From contig NC_081840.1 of the NCBI RefSeq assembly GCF_963259705.1, forward strand, positions 101,600,626 through 101,664,625: a DNA stretch of 64,000 bases, read 5' to 3'. This document shows, piece by piece, positions 30,987 through 42,125 of the stretch. Positions within the stretch are counted from its first letter, which is position 1, and each line of letters starts with the position of its first letter. The translations under genes were made by a program, and so were the position numbers. The notes under the pieces are model-generated. The model searched no databases. It was not told where the DNA came from and was given only the letters and a program-made list of their open reading frames with translations. Source of the DNA: Myotis daubentonii (lineage: Eukaryota; Chordata; Mammalia; Chiroptera; Vespertilionidae).

Positions 30987-33306
30987 ATTCCACTTGGTCA
31001 TAGTGTATAATATTTTTAATGTGTTGCTGGATTTGATTTGCTAATATTTTGTTGAGGATTTTAGCATCTATGCTCCCTGTGGATATTAGCCTTAAATTTT
31101 CTTTCCTTGTAGTGTCCTTCTCTGGTTTTGGAATTAGGATAATGCTGGCCTTGTATTAAGAGCTTGGAATTCTTCCCTTCTCTTGAATTTTTTGGAATTG
31201 TTTGAGGGGGGTAAGAGTTTGTTCTTCTTTGAATGGTTGGTAAATTTCCCCAATGAAGCCATCTTATCCAGCAGTTTTGTTTTCTTGGAGTATTTAAATT
31301 ACTGCTTCAGTTTCATTAGTTGTTATCAGTCTTTTCAAGTTTTCTGATGCTTCCTGATTCAGTTTTGGAAGATAGTGTATTTCTAGGAATTTGTCCATTT
31401 TGCTAAGGTTGTCTAATTTGTTGGCATATAGTTGTTCACAGTATTTTCTTACAATGTTCCGTATTTCTGTGATGTCAGTTTTACCTCACCTCTTTCTGTT
31501 CTGACTTTATTTATTTGGGTCTTTTTTATTTTTCTTTATGAGTCTGGCTAAGGGTTCATCTATCTTGTTTATCTTTTCAAAAAATCAGCTCTTGCTTTCA
31601 TTGACCTTTTGTTTACTTTTTGTCTCTATATCATTTATTTCTTCTCTGATCTTTATTATTTCGTTTATTCTCCTTAATGTAGGTTTTTCTTTGTTCTTTC
31701 TTAGTTCTTTTAGGTATAGGGTTCAATATTTTATTTAAAAGACTTTTCTTGTTTCTTGATTTAGGCCTGTAATGCTATGAACTTCTCTTTCAGGACAGCT
31801 TTTGCTGCATTCCATAGATGTTTGGTTTGTTGTGTGTTCATTTTCCTTCATTTCCAGGTAATTTTTTATTTTTTCCTTTTTGCCCCATTTATTGTTTAAT
31901 AACATGCTATTTAGCCTTGATGTGTTTTGAGTTTTTTTTATTGTAGTTGATTTCTAGTTTCATGCTATTGTTATCTGAGAATATGCTTGATATGATTTTA
32001 ATCTTCTTGAACTTGCAAAGACTTATTATGTGTCCTAACATGTGTTTTACTTTGAGAATGTTCCATGTGCACTTGAGAAGAATGTTTCTTTTGCTGCTTG
32101 AAATGTTGTGATGAAATGTTATGTAAATATAAATTAAATTTATCTGATGTGGTGTGGCATTTAAGGTCACTGTTTCCTTATTGATTTTTGTCTGGGAGTT
32201 CTATCCAATGATGTCAGTGGGGTTTTAAAGTCCCCTACTATGACTGTATTGGTGTCTGTCTCCTTTAAAATCTGTAAGTAGTTTTTGTAAATATATTTAG
32301 GTGCTCCTATATTGGGTGCATATATGTTTACCAGGTGTATATAATCTTGTTGGAGCAATCCCTTTAGTATTATGTAGTGACCCTCTTTATCTCTTGCTAT
32401 GGTCTTTGTTTTGAATTCTATTTTGTCAGATGTGAGTATTGCTACCACAGCTATTTTTTTGGCTTGTTTCCATTTGTATGGAATATTTTTTCCATCCCTT
32501 CACTTCAGTCTATGTGAATCTCATTGTTCTGAGTTGGGTCTCTTGGAGACAGCATATATTTGGTTCATGTTTTTTTATCCATTCTTCTACCCTATGTTTT
32601 TTTATTTGAGCATTTAATCCATTTACATTTAAGGTCATTTCTCATAAGTACTTATTTATTGCCATTTTTATTCTTTATGACTATGTTCCCCTCTATTCTT
32701 TCTTCTTCCAGCAGTCCCTTTAACATTTCTTACAATACTGTTTTGGTTGTAATGAACTCCATTAGTCTTTCTTTTTTATCTGGGGAGCTCTTTATTTTGT
32801 CTCTAATTTTAAATGATAGTCTTCCTGGGTAGTATAGTCTTGATTTCAGAACCTTGCTTTTCTTTATTTTGAATATTTCATGCTATTCCCTTCTGGCATG
32901 AAGTGTTTCTGTTGAGAAATCTGCTGACAGTGTTATGGGAATTCCCTTTTAGGTAATTAACTAATTCTCTTAATGCCTTTAAGATTATCTTTATGTCTTT
33001 AACTTTTATAATTTTAATTATGATGTATCTTGGTGTGGGTCTCTTTGGATTCATTTGACAGTGGCTGTCTGTGCTTCTTGAATTTGTGTAACTTTTCTTT
33101 CACCAGGTTATTGAATTTTTTTGTCATTAATTATTCAAATAGGTTCTATATTCCTTGCTCACTTTCTTCTCTTTTTGGTACCTCTATGATGCAATGTTGT
33201 TATGTTTTACATTGACCCAAACAACCCTTAAATCCTCATGTTTCTTCCTTTTATTTTTGCTGCTCTGATTCAGTGACTTTTTTTTTTACCTTGTCTTTTA
33301 AAATTA
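30987..33306 (-). mobile_element. L1-E2, RT-endonuclease-ORF1 part
   Basis: Antisense RT (from CACTTGGTCATAGTGTATAA), endonuclease (31907-32448, with TPLTSLDRTPRQ) and ORF1 (32690-33300). It is old, with many stops. Three later insertions follow: a Helitron at 33307, a Ves SINE at 34031-34246, and L1-F at 34306-35273. The host L1 is legible again at 34247-34305 and from 35274. Confidence 0.75.
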
Positions 33307-34030
33307 TCTATACTAATAAAAGAGAAAAATGGTAATTGGCGTACGACGATACCCTTTTCATTGGCTAATCAGGGCTATATGCAAATTAACTGCCAACTAA
33401 GATTGGCAGTTAACTGCCAACAAGATGGCAGTTAATTTGCATATGTAGGCACAATGCAGGGAGGCAAAAGGGAAAGCAGGAAGAAGCCCCCTGCCACTGA
33501 CAGTGATCGGAAACCCAGGGGGGAGCTAAGAGCTGGGGGGCAGGGCAAAGGCCGCCTTTGCCCTGCCCCCCAGCCATGATCAGAGAATCAGGTGCCTTTT
33601 CCGCCCTGGCCAGTGATAGCAGGAAGTAGGGGTGGAGCCAGCGATGGGAGCTGGGCACGGTCGAAGCTGGCAGTCCCAGGAGTTAGGGGCCCCTTGCCTG
33701 GGCCTAAAGCGGAGCCCACGATCACGGGGCCACTGCAGCTGTGGGTCCCCGCTGCCCGGGCCGGACGCCTCAGCCAGAGGCTTCCTGCAGGGGCAGGGGC
33801 GGAGCCCGCACGATCGCGGCGCCCCCCGCTGCCACTGCAGGTCCCCGCTGCCCGGGCCGGACGCCTAGGCCAGAGGCGTCAGGCCTGGGCAAGGGGCCGA
33901 TCCTGTGATTGGAGGGTGATGGGGGTTAATGCCTGAGGGCTCCCGGTATGTGAGAGGGGGCAGGCTGGGCTGAGGGAAACTCCCCCCCACCACACACCCA
34001 GTGCACGAATTTCGTGTACCGGGCCCCTAG
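33307..34030 (+). mobile_element. Non-autonomous Helitron (subfamily H-GC), copy 2
   Basis: It runs from TCTATACTAATAAAAGAG at 33307 (after A) to CTAG at 34027-34030 (before T), preceded by GTGCACGAATTTCGTGTAC as the terminal hairpin. It is colinear with the copies at 318, 42126 and 60828, but the central GC palindrome (33535-33575) has lost one arm's tip, leaving GGCAAAGGCCGCCTTTGCC. A 114-codon open frame in element-sense orientation (33592-33936) is shared with the other copies. Confidence 0.93.
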
Positions 34031-34246
34031 TGTATATATATATATATTGATTTCAGAGAGGAAGCAAGAGGGAGAGAGAGATAGAAACATAAATGATGAG
34101 AGAGAATTATTGATTGGCTGCCTCCTGCACACCCCCTACTGGGGATCAAGCTTGCAAACCAGGCATGTGCCCTTGACTGGAATTGAATCCAGGACCCTTG
34201 AGTCCACAGGCCAATACTCTATCCACTGAGGCAAATGGGCTAGGGC
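34031..34246 (-). repeat. Ves SINE adjacent to the Helitron 3' end
   Basis: Antisense Ves: TA-rich tail, TTTCAGAGAGGAAGCAAGAG, CTGCCTCCTGCACACCCCCT, GACTGGAATTGAATCCAGGA, and head GGGCTAGGGC. It starts directly after the Helitron CTAGT. Confidence 0.87.
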
Positions 34247-34305
34247 TCTACCTTTCATTTATACTGATTCAACCCTCTGCTTTAGTTAACCTACTGTTAA
34301 TTCTT

Positions 34306-35273
34306 TTTTTTAAAATTTTGTTTTATTGCTTAAAGTATTACAAAGAGTATTACATATGTCTCCTTTTTTTTTTTGTCCCCTTGATCTTCCCCCGGCCTCC
34401 CCTACCCCCCAGTGTCTTATGTACATTGGTTATGCTTATATGCTTGAATACAAGTCCTTCGGTTGATCTCTTACCTCCCCCGCACAACCCTCCCCGGCCT
34501 TCACGCTGTAGTTTGACAGTCTGTTCGATGCTGCTCTGTCTCTGTATCTATTTTTGTTCATCAGTTTATAATGGTCTTTATTATCTATAAATGAGTGAGA
34601 TCATGTGGTATTTTTCCTTCATTGACTGGCTTATTTCACTTAGCATAGTGCTCTCCAGTTCCATCCATGCTGTTGCAAATGGTAAGAATTCCTTCTTTTT
34701 TACAGCAGCGTAGTTTACATTGTGTAAATGTACCAGTTTTCTAATCCATTCATCTGCTGATGGGCACTTAGGCTGTTTCCAGATATTAGCTATGGTAAAT
34801 TGTGCTGCTATGAGCATAGGGATGCATATATCCTTTCTGATTGTTGTTTCTGGTTTCTTGGGATATATTCCTAGAAGTGGGATCACTGGGTCAAATGGGA
34901 GTTCCATTTTTAACTTTTTGAGGAAACTCCATTCTGTCTTCCATAGTGGCTGCACCAGTCTGCATTCTCACCAGCAGTGCACGAGTGTTCCTTTTTCTCT
35001 ACATCCTCTCCAGCACTTGTTGTTTGTTGATTTGTTGATGATAGCCATTCTGACAGGTGTGAGATGATACCTCATTGTTGTTTTGATTTGTATTTCTCGG
35101 ATGATTAGTGACTTTGAGCATGTTTTCATATGTCTTTTGGCTTTCTGAATGTCCTCTTTTGAAAGGTGTCTATTTAGGTCCTTTGCCCATTTTTTGATTG
35201 GATTACTTATCTTCCTTTTGTTAAGTTGTATGAGTCCCCTATAAATGCTGGTGATTAAACCCTTATCAGTGAT
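34306..35273 (-). mobile_element. L1-F, young 5'-truncated L1
   Basis: An antisense 3' UTR and ORF2 tail of about 970 bp. CCTACTGTTAATTCTT (34290) and CCTACTGTTTATTCTT (35274) are the target duplication in L1-E ORF1. The coding tail reads [19 protein letters not shown]. It is very similar to L1-B (18371-19340), so of similar age. Confidence 0.87.
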
Positions 35274-36305
35274 CCTACTGTTTATTCTTTCTAGTGTATT
35301 TTTTATTTCAGATATGGTATTCCTCTTTTACTGGTTATTTTTCATGGTTTCTATGTCCTTTCTCATGCTGTTTAGCATCTTTACAGCCATTACTTTGCAT
35401 TCTGTTTCTGAGAAATTGCTTGTCTTCGTTTTATTTAGCTCTTTTTCTGGAGATTTCTCCTGTGTTTTTTGTTTTCCCCCCCATATGTAATCTGTTTATT
35501 TGTCTCCCTATTTTGACTGTCCCTTGTGTAGGTTTTATGGGTTTTCCTGTTGTAATTGGATCTAGGCAGGGCTGCAATTCCAGCTCCACCCAGGCTCTTC
35601 ACAGGCCAAATGTCTCAGGGTGGATCCAAATTTCCAGCCCTTCAGCTTTCCCCTTTGCCTTGGAACACATCAAGATGGGGAAGACTGAGTAGTTCAGCAG
35701 GTAGGATGAGGTATGCCTCATTTTTTCTTGATGTAGGTAACACTGATCCTTTTTTCCCAGACCACACAGTCTAGCAGTCTAGTCTTCAATCAGATCTCTT
35801 TGCTGAGTCCTTCCAGAAAATAGAGGGCCCCTCAAATTATCTGCTAGATGTACTCTTTGCCTGGTTAGAGCACTGATACATGGACCCTCCAGCAATCACG
35901 GACCTGAGTGAAATTCCCAGGCTGGTGTTGAAATAATAGGATCACTTTCTTTCCTGGGATGGTGGGTTCAGAGTCTCCCAGGTACAGTGAATCCCCACTG
36001 ATTTTCCACTGCCTGATGCCACATGGGCTTCCCTGCCCATCTCTGTTGCTCTGGATTAAGGCTGAGTCTCCATGCTCCTAGGGAGAGGGGGCTCCAGTGC
36101 AGTAGTATCTCTCCAGCTTCTCAGCCATGCACCTGTGTGAGGGGGCTTACCCTCTCCATGTCTCCCCCTGTCTTCCTTTGTGTTTTTGTTTATAAAATGT
36201 CACATCAGCTACACTTCAACTGGTTTTTTAAATTGATTGCTCTGCAGTTTAGCTTCAAGTCCAGTCCTGGGCTGGGAGCTAACAGATGGACCTTCTAGTT
36301 AGTCT
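35274..36305 (-). mobile_element. L1-E2, ORF1 N-terminus and 5' UTR
   Basis: Continues the host L1 past L1-F: antisense ORF1 N-terminal residues (TTTAGCATCTTTACAGCC, TCTGTTTCTGAGAAATTG), then a GC-richer 5' UTR. No intact frame. Confidence 0.65.
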
Positions 36306-36807
36306 GCAGGCAACTTGGGATCCTCAGTTCTCATTCTTGCTGACAAATTGTTTTGGCAGATTCATAGCATGTTGAAGGTCAGCGCAGAGATTGGTTGGCA
36401 CGGGTACAAGTAGAGAGCACATGAGAGGCCTCTTAGCCATTATTTCTTTAAATAAACTTTCATCACCTTTCTCCCACACTTTTCCTGGAACCTCAATAAT
36501 ATTCAATTATTGCTTTTAATGGTATATCATAGTTTTTGTAGGATTTCTTCACTGTCATTGTTTTCCTTGGACTGTATACTTTCAAACGATGTCCTCTACT
36601 TTATAGATCTTTCTTCAGATTGATCATTGTGATTTTCTTTATGGAATGTTTTTATTTCATTCATTGTATTCTTCAACTCCAGAATTTTTTGTTTGATTAC
36701 TTTTTGTGATTTCTCTCTATCTGTTAAACTTCTCATTTTGTTCATGTACAGTTTTGTTGATTTTGTTTAATTGTCTCTGTGTTTTCTTGTAACTCAGAGC
36801 TTTCTTT
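36306..36807 (-). mobile_element. Very old L1 ORF1-like fragment
   Basis: Antisense text such as CCATTATTTCTTTAAATAA and CATTGTATTCTTCAACTCCA resembles an older L1 ORF1. It is heavily mutated. Confidence 0.5.
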
Positions 36808-37070
36808 TTTAAAAATATTATTACTGTTTAAAGTATTATATATGTCTCCTTTTTCACCAATTGACTCCCCCCACCACCACTCCCACCTCCCAGGACAAGT
36901 CCCTACTGCCCAGTGTCTGTGTCCATTGGTTATGCTAATATGCATGCATACAAGTCCTTTGGTTGATCTCTTACCTACTCCCCATGCCCATACCCTGCCT
37001 TCTCTCTGAGGTTGGACGGTCTGATCAGTGTTATTCTCTGGATATATTTTTGTTCATCAGTTCTTCTACT
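36808..37070 (-). mobile_element. 5'-truncated L1 3' UTR fragment
   Basis: AAAGTATTATATATGTCTCC, TGGTTATGCTAATATGCATG and CAAGTCCTTTGGTTGATCTC are the same 3' UTR as L1-A, L1-B and L1-F, truncated after about 260 bp. Confidence 0.8.
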
Positions 37071-37440
37071 TGATACTCATTGTTTTGTATCCATTGGATG
37101 TTTAGGATCCATTGGATGTCTTTGGGAAAGACCTTAACACCAGATGATCCACCATTTTTACACCACTCTGATGACTAGTGCAAATTGGTATCTTGAAAGT
37201 AGCTGCTTTTTCTTGCTTGGAAAATTTTCCATTAAGCTCTGGATTGTGCCATGACATCAATTAAGTTCCTAATTAAGTCACTGCTTTCATTATTGAGCCA
37301 AACTATCCAAATCTCTATGGAATCTCTGCATCACTGGGAAAATCAATTGTGAGGTCTATGCATACTTTTTCATTAAATGTCAGAAAAATATGCTACATTG
37401 TAATGTCAGGGATATGCTTAGATTTAACAATAGTCATTGT
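37071..37440. other. Intron sequence, nothing recognised
   Basis: Mixed-composition sequence with a short direct repeat GGATCCATTGGATG near 37090-37120. No exon is seen. It may be the upstream edge of duplicated unit C. Confidence 0.4.
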
Positions 37441-38127
37441 GTATAATTTCCTGTGTAGGGTCTACACAAGTTTCAGTAACTAACTACTTTGCTTTCTGGT
37501 TTCTCTTTTCTGTGTTTCTTTTTTCTAAAGTTAAGTATCTATATTTTTAATTTTCCTTTCTTTTTCCCCCTAAGATATAGCATACTTTGCATTTTATATT
37601 TGTTTTTTTTCTCACTTAAACTTATCTCTTAACAAGCCCTCCAAATTTGGCTATAACAATTTTTTATTACTTTCAGAGTTGTATGTATAACTCTTTGTTA
37701 AAGTTATACACCTTATTTGGTATGATCATAATTTATAATACATATCTTGTTATTCAAACAATTTTATATGTTTGTACTCTTAGGTGCTTTTGAGTTTTGC
37801 AATTAAAATATGGTGTAATGAATAACCTTAGACATATGCATTTTTATTATTTGGTATATGGATATATATTAACCTAAACTATAATTCAAAACAAGTAGGT
37901 ACTAATATAAAATATATTTGATAGCAAGAAATGTTTATGAAATAAGGAGACTGCTTCAACACACACACACACATTAAAATTCTCACCATTTTATGTCAGG
38001 TACTTACATTTTGTATTTATAAAAAGGAGAAAAATACTGCTATACACTTGTTATAAATTTGATATGTAAGTATTTCACAATAGGTCTGTTTTTCTGTTCA
38101 GTGCACTAAATGCATATCTTTATGTAG
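37440..38127 (+). other. Duplicated intron unit, copy C, upstream part
   Basis: Paralogous to 57230-57849: both share a TAAATAT.ATTTATTT-like T-rich start, TTATATGTTTG/ATTTATGTGGTTTG, GCAAGAAATGTTTATGAA, AAGGAGA..GCTT.AACAC, ATTTCACA.TAG.TCTG and GTGCACTAAATGC/GTACACTAAATGC just before the acceptor. The copy at 3880-4228 shares the outer parts but lacks the middle. Confidence 0.8.
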
Positions 38128-38238
38128 CTCAGGATGATGTACCAGATGAAAATTTTATGCTTCAGCATGAAGAATTGATGGCAGAAACAGAAATGCAAGT
38201 AAAGAAAAAAAAACGTTCCCGAGGTGAAAAGCTCATTA
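38128..38238 (+). CDS. CCDC7: Internal exon C of the exon-repeat gene (CCDC7-like)
   Basis: This is a 111 bp candidate exon with a TCTTTATGTAG acceptor and an ATTA|GTAAGT donor. It is open for 37 codons, phase 1-1. The peptide (A)QDDVPDENFMLQHEELM continues with QVKKKKRSRGEKLI at the C-terminal half, so it is acidic then strongly basic. It aligns without gaps to exon D (shared M-QH, QVKKK, GEK positions) and with one codon gap to exon A (DEN). The phase-matched, in-frame structure with no stop, despite substantial divergence, suggests it is translated. Known CCDC7 function is limited (testis expression, coiled coil). Identity with that gene is tentative. Confidence 0.62.
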
Positions 38239-38304
38239 GTAAGTATAATAATTATAGATAACTTTAAATTATACTCATCAGAAGATCTTTCTTTTTCTTT
38301 TTTT
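38239..38304 (+). other. Intron 3' of exon C
   Basis: AAGTATAATAATTATAGATA follows the donor GT, almost identical to the sequences after exons A and D. It is then interrupted by a Ves SINE. Confidence 0.7.
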
Positions 38305-38519
38305 TAAAGATCTATTTTATTGATTTTTTACAGAGAGGAAAGGAGTGGGATAGAGAGCTAGAAACGTCGATGAGAGAGAAACATTGATCAGCTGCTTCCC
38401 GCACACCCCCTACTGGGGATGTGCCCACAACCAAGGTACATGCCCTTGACTGGAATCGAACCTGGGACCCTTCAGTCCACAGGCTGACGCTCCATCCACT
38501 GAGCCAAACCAGTCAGGGC
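38305..38519 (-). repeat. Ves SINE in the intron after exon C
   Basis: Antisense Ves with all parts: TTTACAGAGAGGAAAGGAGT, CCCCCTACTGGGGATGTGCC, GACTGGAATCGAACCTGGGA, CCATCCACTGAGCCAAACC. The imperfect repeats AGAAGATCTTTCTT and AGAAGAAATTTCTT flank it as probable target duplications. Confidence 0.9.
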
Positions 38520-38565
38520 AGAAGAAATTTCTTATTTGGTTGATAAATAAAACATGTATTGGGGC

Positions 38566-38624
38566 ATTTATTTTTTTTTAAATATATTTTTATTCATTTT
38601 TAGAGAGAGAGGACTCAAGGGGGG

Positions 38625-38686
<62 letters not shown>

Positions 38687-38845
38687 TCGATGTGAGAATG
38701 AAACATTGATTGGTGGCCTCCTGCATGCCCCTACTCGGGATCAAGCCTGAAATCCAGGTATGTGCCCTGACTTGGAATGGAAGCGGTGACATTTTGGTGA
38801 ATGGGATGATGCCTGACCAACTGATCCATACAAGCCTGGTGGGGC
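38566..38845 (-). repeat. Second Ves SINE with expanded (GA)n
   Basis: Antisense Ves whose purine-rich body has expanded into a (GA)n microsatellite (about 38633-38682). The tRNA-like head is diverged (GACTTGGAATGGAAGCGGTG). Confidence 0.8.
38633..38682. repeat. (GA)n microsatellite
   Basis: About 25 uninterrupted GA dinucleotides. Likely length-polymorphic. Confidence 0.9.
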
Positions 38846-39050
38846 ATATGCTTTATTTAAATTTTATACTTTGACCAAAAGTATGTCTACCTTAAGATAA
38901 TTAGAGAATACAAGTAAAAGTATTGATAACTTTTGGTTGCAATTTCTTGTCTTGAGACTGTTTTACAGTCATGAGTCATGTACTTGCTATCTACTGAATC
39001 TCAATAATAGGCCAATAATTGTCTCTTAAAGGGTGTGCATCTTTTAGCCT
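38846..39050 (+). other. Duplicated unit C, downstream part
   Basis: GCATATGCTTTATTTAAATT and TTATACTTTGAC resemble the sequence after exon A (GCACATATTTTGTAGAAATT, TTACACTTTGAT, near 4425), extending the paralogy several hundred bases past the exon. Confidence 0.55.
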
Positions 39051-40833
39051 GCTATTCCTGGAGATTACAGATTCAAAAGTATAACATACTGCTGACCTGT
39101 GTCAGTCTTTTTTCCTTAAGCTCCAATTGGTGAATAGAGAGGCTGCTGAGATCTGTAACTCTAGGCAAAATTGATCAGAGGGGCACAGAGGAGGAGTAGC
39201 CTGGGTGACTTTTTGGAGGGCCTCCGGGTCATTCTTCTGCTTGTGGCCCCATTGAAAGGAAATGGCCTTTCTTATAACACCATAAAAATTCCAGTAAGTG
39301 AATGGTTCCATCAATTTCTGCACCCCCTTTTAATTATTTGACCATAGAGAGCCAAAGCTGGTCTTCACTCATGGAATGAGATACCATATCTCTTATAAAT
39401 CATGCCCAAGTACTTAAGTACTAGGTACTTGTACCTTGTCAATAATAATGGTACAGCAAGTTGCTGTCCAGCCCTTATTAGGTAGTTCCCTTGTCTGTAC
39501 CCCATAGAATGATATTATTAATAGTAAGAGGCTAGTCCTTCCTCGTGGGATCCTTTCAAAGTTATGATCTATTCATTGATTACACATACTTAAGTACACT
39601 TATGGAGGGGTGTGAATGGTAAATTGCATCTATTTCACATAAGAATGAAAAGATCCTAATTATTGCCATGTAGAGGAATACTAAAAATGACATGTTCCAT
39701 ATTATTTGCTGCATAACAGTTCTTACAGCGTCAAGTACTATTAGTGTCAAGGGCTGTCTTATGGATTGAACAGCCAAAATAAATGTAGTATCTATGAACT
39801 CAAGGCCAGGCATACAAGACAAGTGAGTTATCAGATGGAGATATAGTCTCAGGGAGAATTTGGCTGCATTAAATTTAGCAGAGAGGACAGTAATTTTTTT
39901 CTTTCCCAGGCATATTTTTAGGGGAACATATGTTCTAGGTATTAGTAATCAAGTAGGTTCACAATGGCCATAACTGCAACAATATTCATCAGAGTTTGGA
40001 AGAATATAAGTGGAGCTGCACTTAGGCAATACATCTACAGCAATAATACATTCATTTGGGGGCACTATTACAATTGAGGTTTTTGTTCACTCAAAGGGAC
40101 CCACCCATAGTTTGGTCTGGGTAAGGATCCTATTTGTGTTGCCCTTAGACCTCAAACCAGATAGGATTATTTATTCTCCTATCACCTTGGTATAAAAGGT
40201 TGTCATGATTACAGTGACCTCTGCACCACCATTCAAAAGGCCTAAGAAATGCAATTCTATACCATTTATCAGTTGATTATATTCCTTAGCAGAGTCCTCA
40301 GATTTCCACTGGGAACATGGGAACCTTGCCTACCCCATGTCTTGTTCATTTTTAAAGTTCAGAGCTAGGCTAAATATTGACTGGGATCTCTGACTAATGC
40401 CAAGATTCACTGGAAGGAATTGAATAATAACACTTTTTTAAGTCATAGTAACTGTCACAATGTGTACCTATGGTACAGCCTTTTGAGCGCCCCATGACTA
40501 TGACCTATCCATGAGTACCTTGATGAAGAACCCACTGATGGATAATTGGACCCATAAATCTCCTTGAAAAATGCTTTGCTCAATTTGTCCAGGTGTAGGT
40601 ACCCAATTATCATTTTTTCATCACTTTCTTTATTGGTCAGTGGTTGCTATCTTGACAGTAGCTGATATTCTGAGCCCAAAATTTATCAATTAAGATCCAA
40701 ATTGTGTGCTTGGCCAATTGGCTGGACCTTATTAGGAAGTTTAATTGAACTTGATAACCCAACATGTGTGGCACAAATAAATCTACAAATCTGAATCTAG
40801 TTAAAAATATCATAATTACTGTCCTTTGCATCA
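39051..40833 (-). pseudogene. Decayed retrovirus-like pol region
   Basis: Minus-strand frames at 39102-39323 read PFTYWNFYGVIRKAISFQWG and DPEALQKVTQATPPLCPSDQ, resembling the end of RT (connection) in ERV pols. At about 40200 NGGAEVTVI resembles a mutated DTGAEVTVI protease site, in the correct upstream order for the minus strand. Frames between are short. I could not assign a family. It is interrupted at 40834 by a hAT element and continues past 41628. Confidence 0.55.
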
Positions 40834-41628
40834 GTGTAGAGCAGGCAGGGGTGGGCAACCTTTTTGTGAGTGAGTGCCAAAACCAGCAAAATCTCTGACT
40901 CAAAATTTTTCTGCGTGCCAACCCTAATTTTTTGGGAACATGTTACGCCTACTTGATATCTCTTAAGGTGTATGTATGTGAAGAACCTTGAAAAAATAAT
41001 AAAATTCATTCAAGTGACAAAAACACAGTATATGATGATGAAAATTACATTTATTTTTTAATGTATACATGTACACTGATAGTCCGACAGAAAACTTTAT
41101 GACTCCGTTTGATATTATCAGTGGGACTTTTGCTGCTGCATCACTGATGACAGAGATTTTACATCAGGTTTATATTTTGTGACCTTCAGAGATATACATG
41201 AGCTACTACTTTCATCCATCAGGCTACTCCTATTATGAGACTTAAGAAAATTCATCACTGAGAACAAAGATTCACAAGCGTATGTGGATGAAAACATGGG
41301 GAGTAACGCTGTTGCAAAGTTTTTTAAACAGAAAAAATTTTCTGGAATGGCATTCCAAGTCCTCAATAGCTCGTTTTCAACACTATTGAACTTGCTCTTT
41401 CCCTCTCTCATCAATCCATGTATATGGTTTTTAAGATAATTTCTTATGTAAAATTATTTATTTATCTAAGATGCACCTACACTGAATTTTTCTGAAAAAT
41501 AAAAAAGTCAATATTAAGAAAAAAAATGTAAATGGAAGATTATAAGAGAGGGTTTTGCGTGCCAGCAAAAGTTACTGGCATGCCATGTTTGGCACGCATG
41601 CCAGGGGTTGCCCACCCCTGGTGTAGAC
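40834..41628 (-). mobile_element. hAT transposon with transposase C-terminus remnant
   Basis: Terminal inverted repeats CAGGGGTGGGCAACC (40846) and GGTTGCCCACCCCTG (41606-41620) lie within GTGTAGAG (40834-40841) and GTGTAGAC (41621-41628), an 8 bp target duplication with one mismatch. The left end has an extra CAGG tandem copy. The 0.78 kb element is an internal-deletion derivative: only the 3' end of the transposase remains. Confidence 0.9.
41118..41414 (-). pseudogene. hAT transposase dimerisation-domain fragment
   Basis: This minus-strand frame of 98 codons contains FFCLKNFATALLPMFSSTYA, CESLFSVMNFLKSHNRSSL and ISLKVTKYKPDVKSL, the standard C-terminal hATC dimerisation region. The DNA-binding BED finger and the catalytic core (two Asp, one Glu) are absent. 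The frame is open, so the element is not very old, but it cannot encode an active enzyme. A full-length partner elsewhere in the genome is expected. Confidence 0.87.
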
Positions 41629-41980
41629 CCTAGGAACCACCATGGTGGTTTAGGGGCCTCTATAAGGGTGATTTAAAGGTTTTTCAGTGGAGGAAGCTCA
41701 TCATAAAAGGACCTTTCTTTCAGAGCCTAAATAGTACCAGGCTGAAGAAGGGGAGGTTCTCAGATATTAGTGTTCTTTTATCCAACTTTTTTTCCTCCAC
41801 TTCCTTGGGCAGTATAGCTGCTGTCAAAACTCCACTAAGCAGTCTTTATTTTATTAACATTCCCAATAGATGCCAGTCTTCCTTACTTAGTTTGAAAAAA
41901 TCTTCTGTATTATAGAGGGAAAATAGTCTCTAAGGTCTCTTCAGGTAACTGGAGAAAGTGATTCTCAGGAATCTATATTC
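41629..41980 (-). pseudogene. Decayed retrovirus-like region, continued
   Basis: Continues the sequence at 39051-40833 after the hAT. No frame longer than a few tens of codons. It ends at AATCTATATTC, which reappears near 55373 and 55527 at the far side of the inserted block. Confidence 0.45.
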
Positions 41981-42125
41981 TTTTTTGTTCTTTTTAAAAA
42001 TCATTATTATTATGATTATTACAGATGTCATTTTTTTTCCCCACTATTACACCCTCCACATGGTTCCTGCCTCACCCCTGGCCTTTGACACCCAATTTAT
42101 TGTCTGTGTCCATAGGTAATGTATA
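41981..42125 (-). mobile_element. HAL1/L1 3' end (HAL1-1), part 1
   Basis: Antisense 3' UTR (TTACAGATGTCATTTTTTTT, CCTGCCTCACCCCTGGCC). A Helitron is inserted at 42126. The 5' end of what is probably the same element is at about 55370. Confidence 0.65.
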
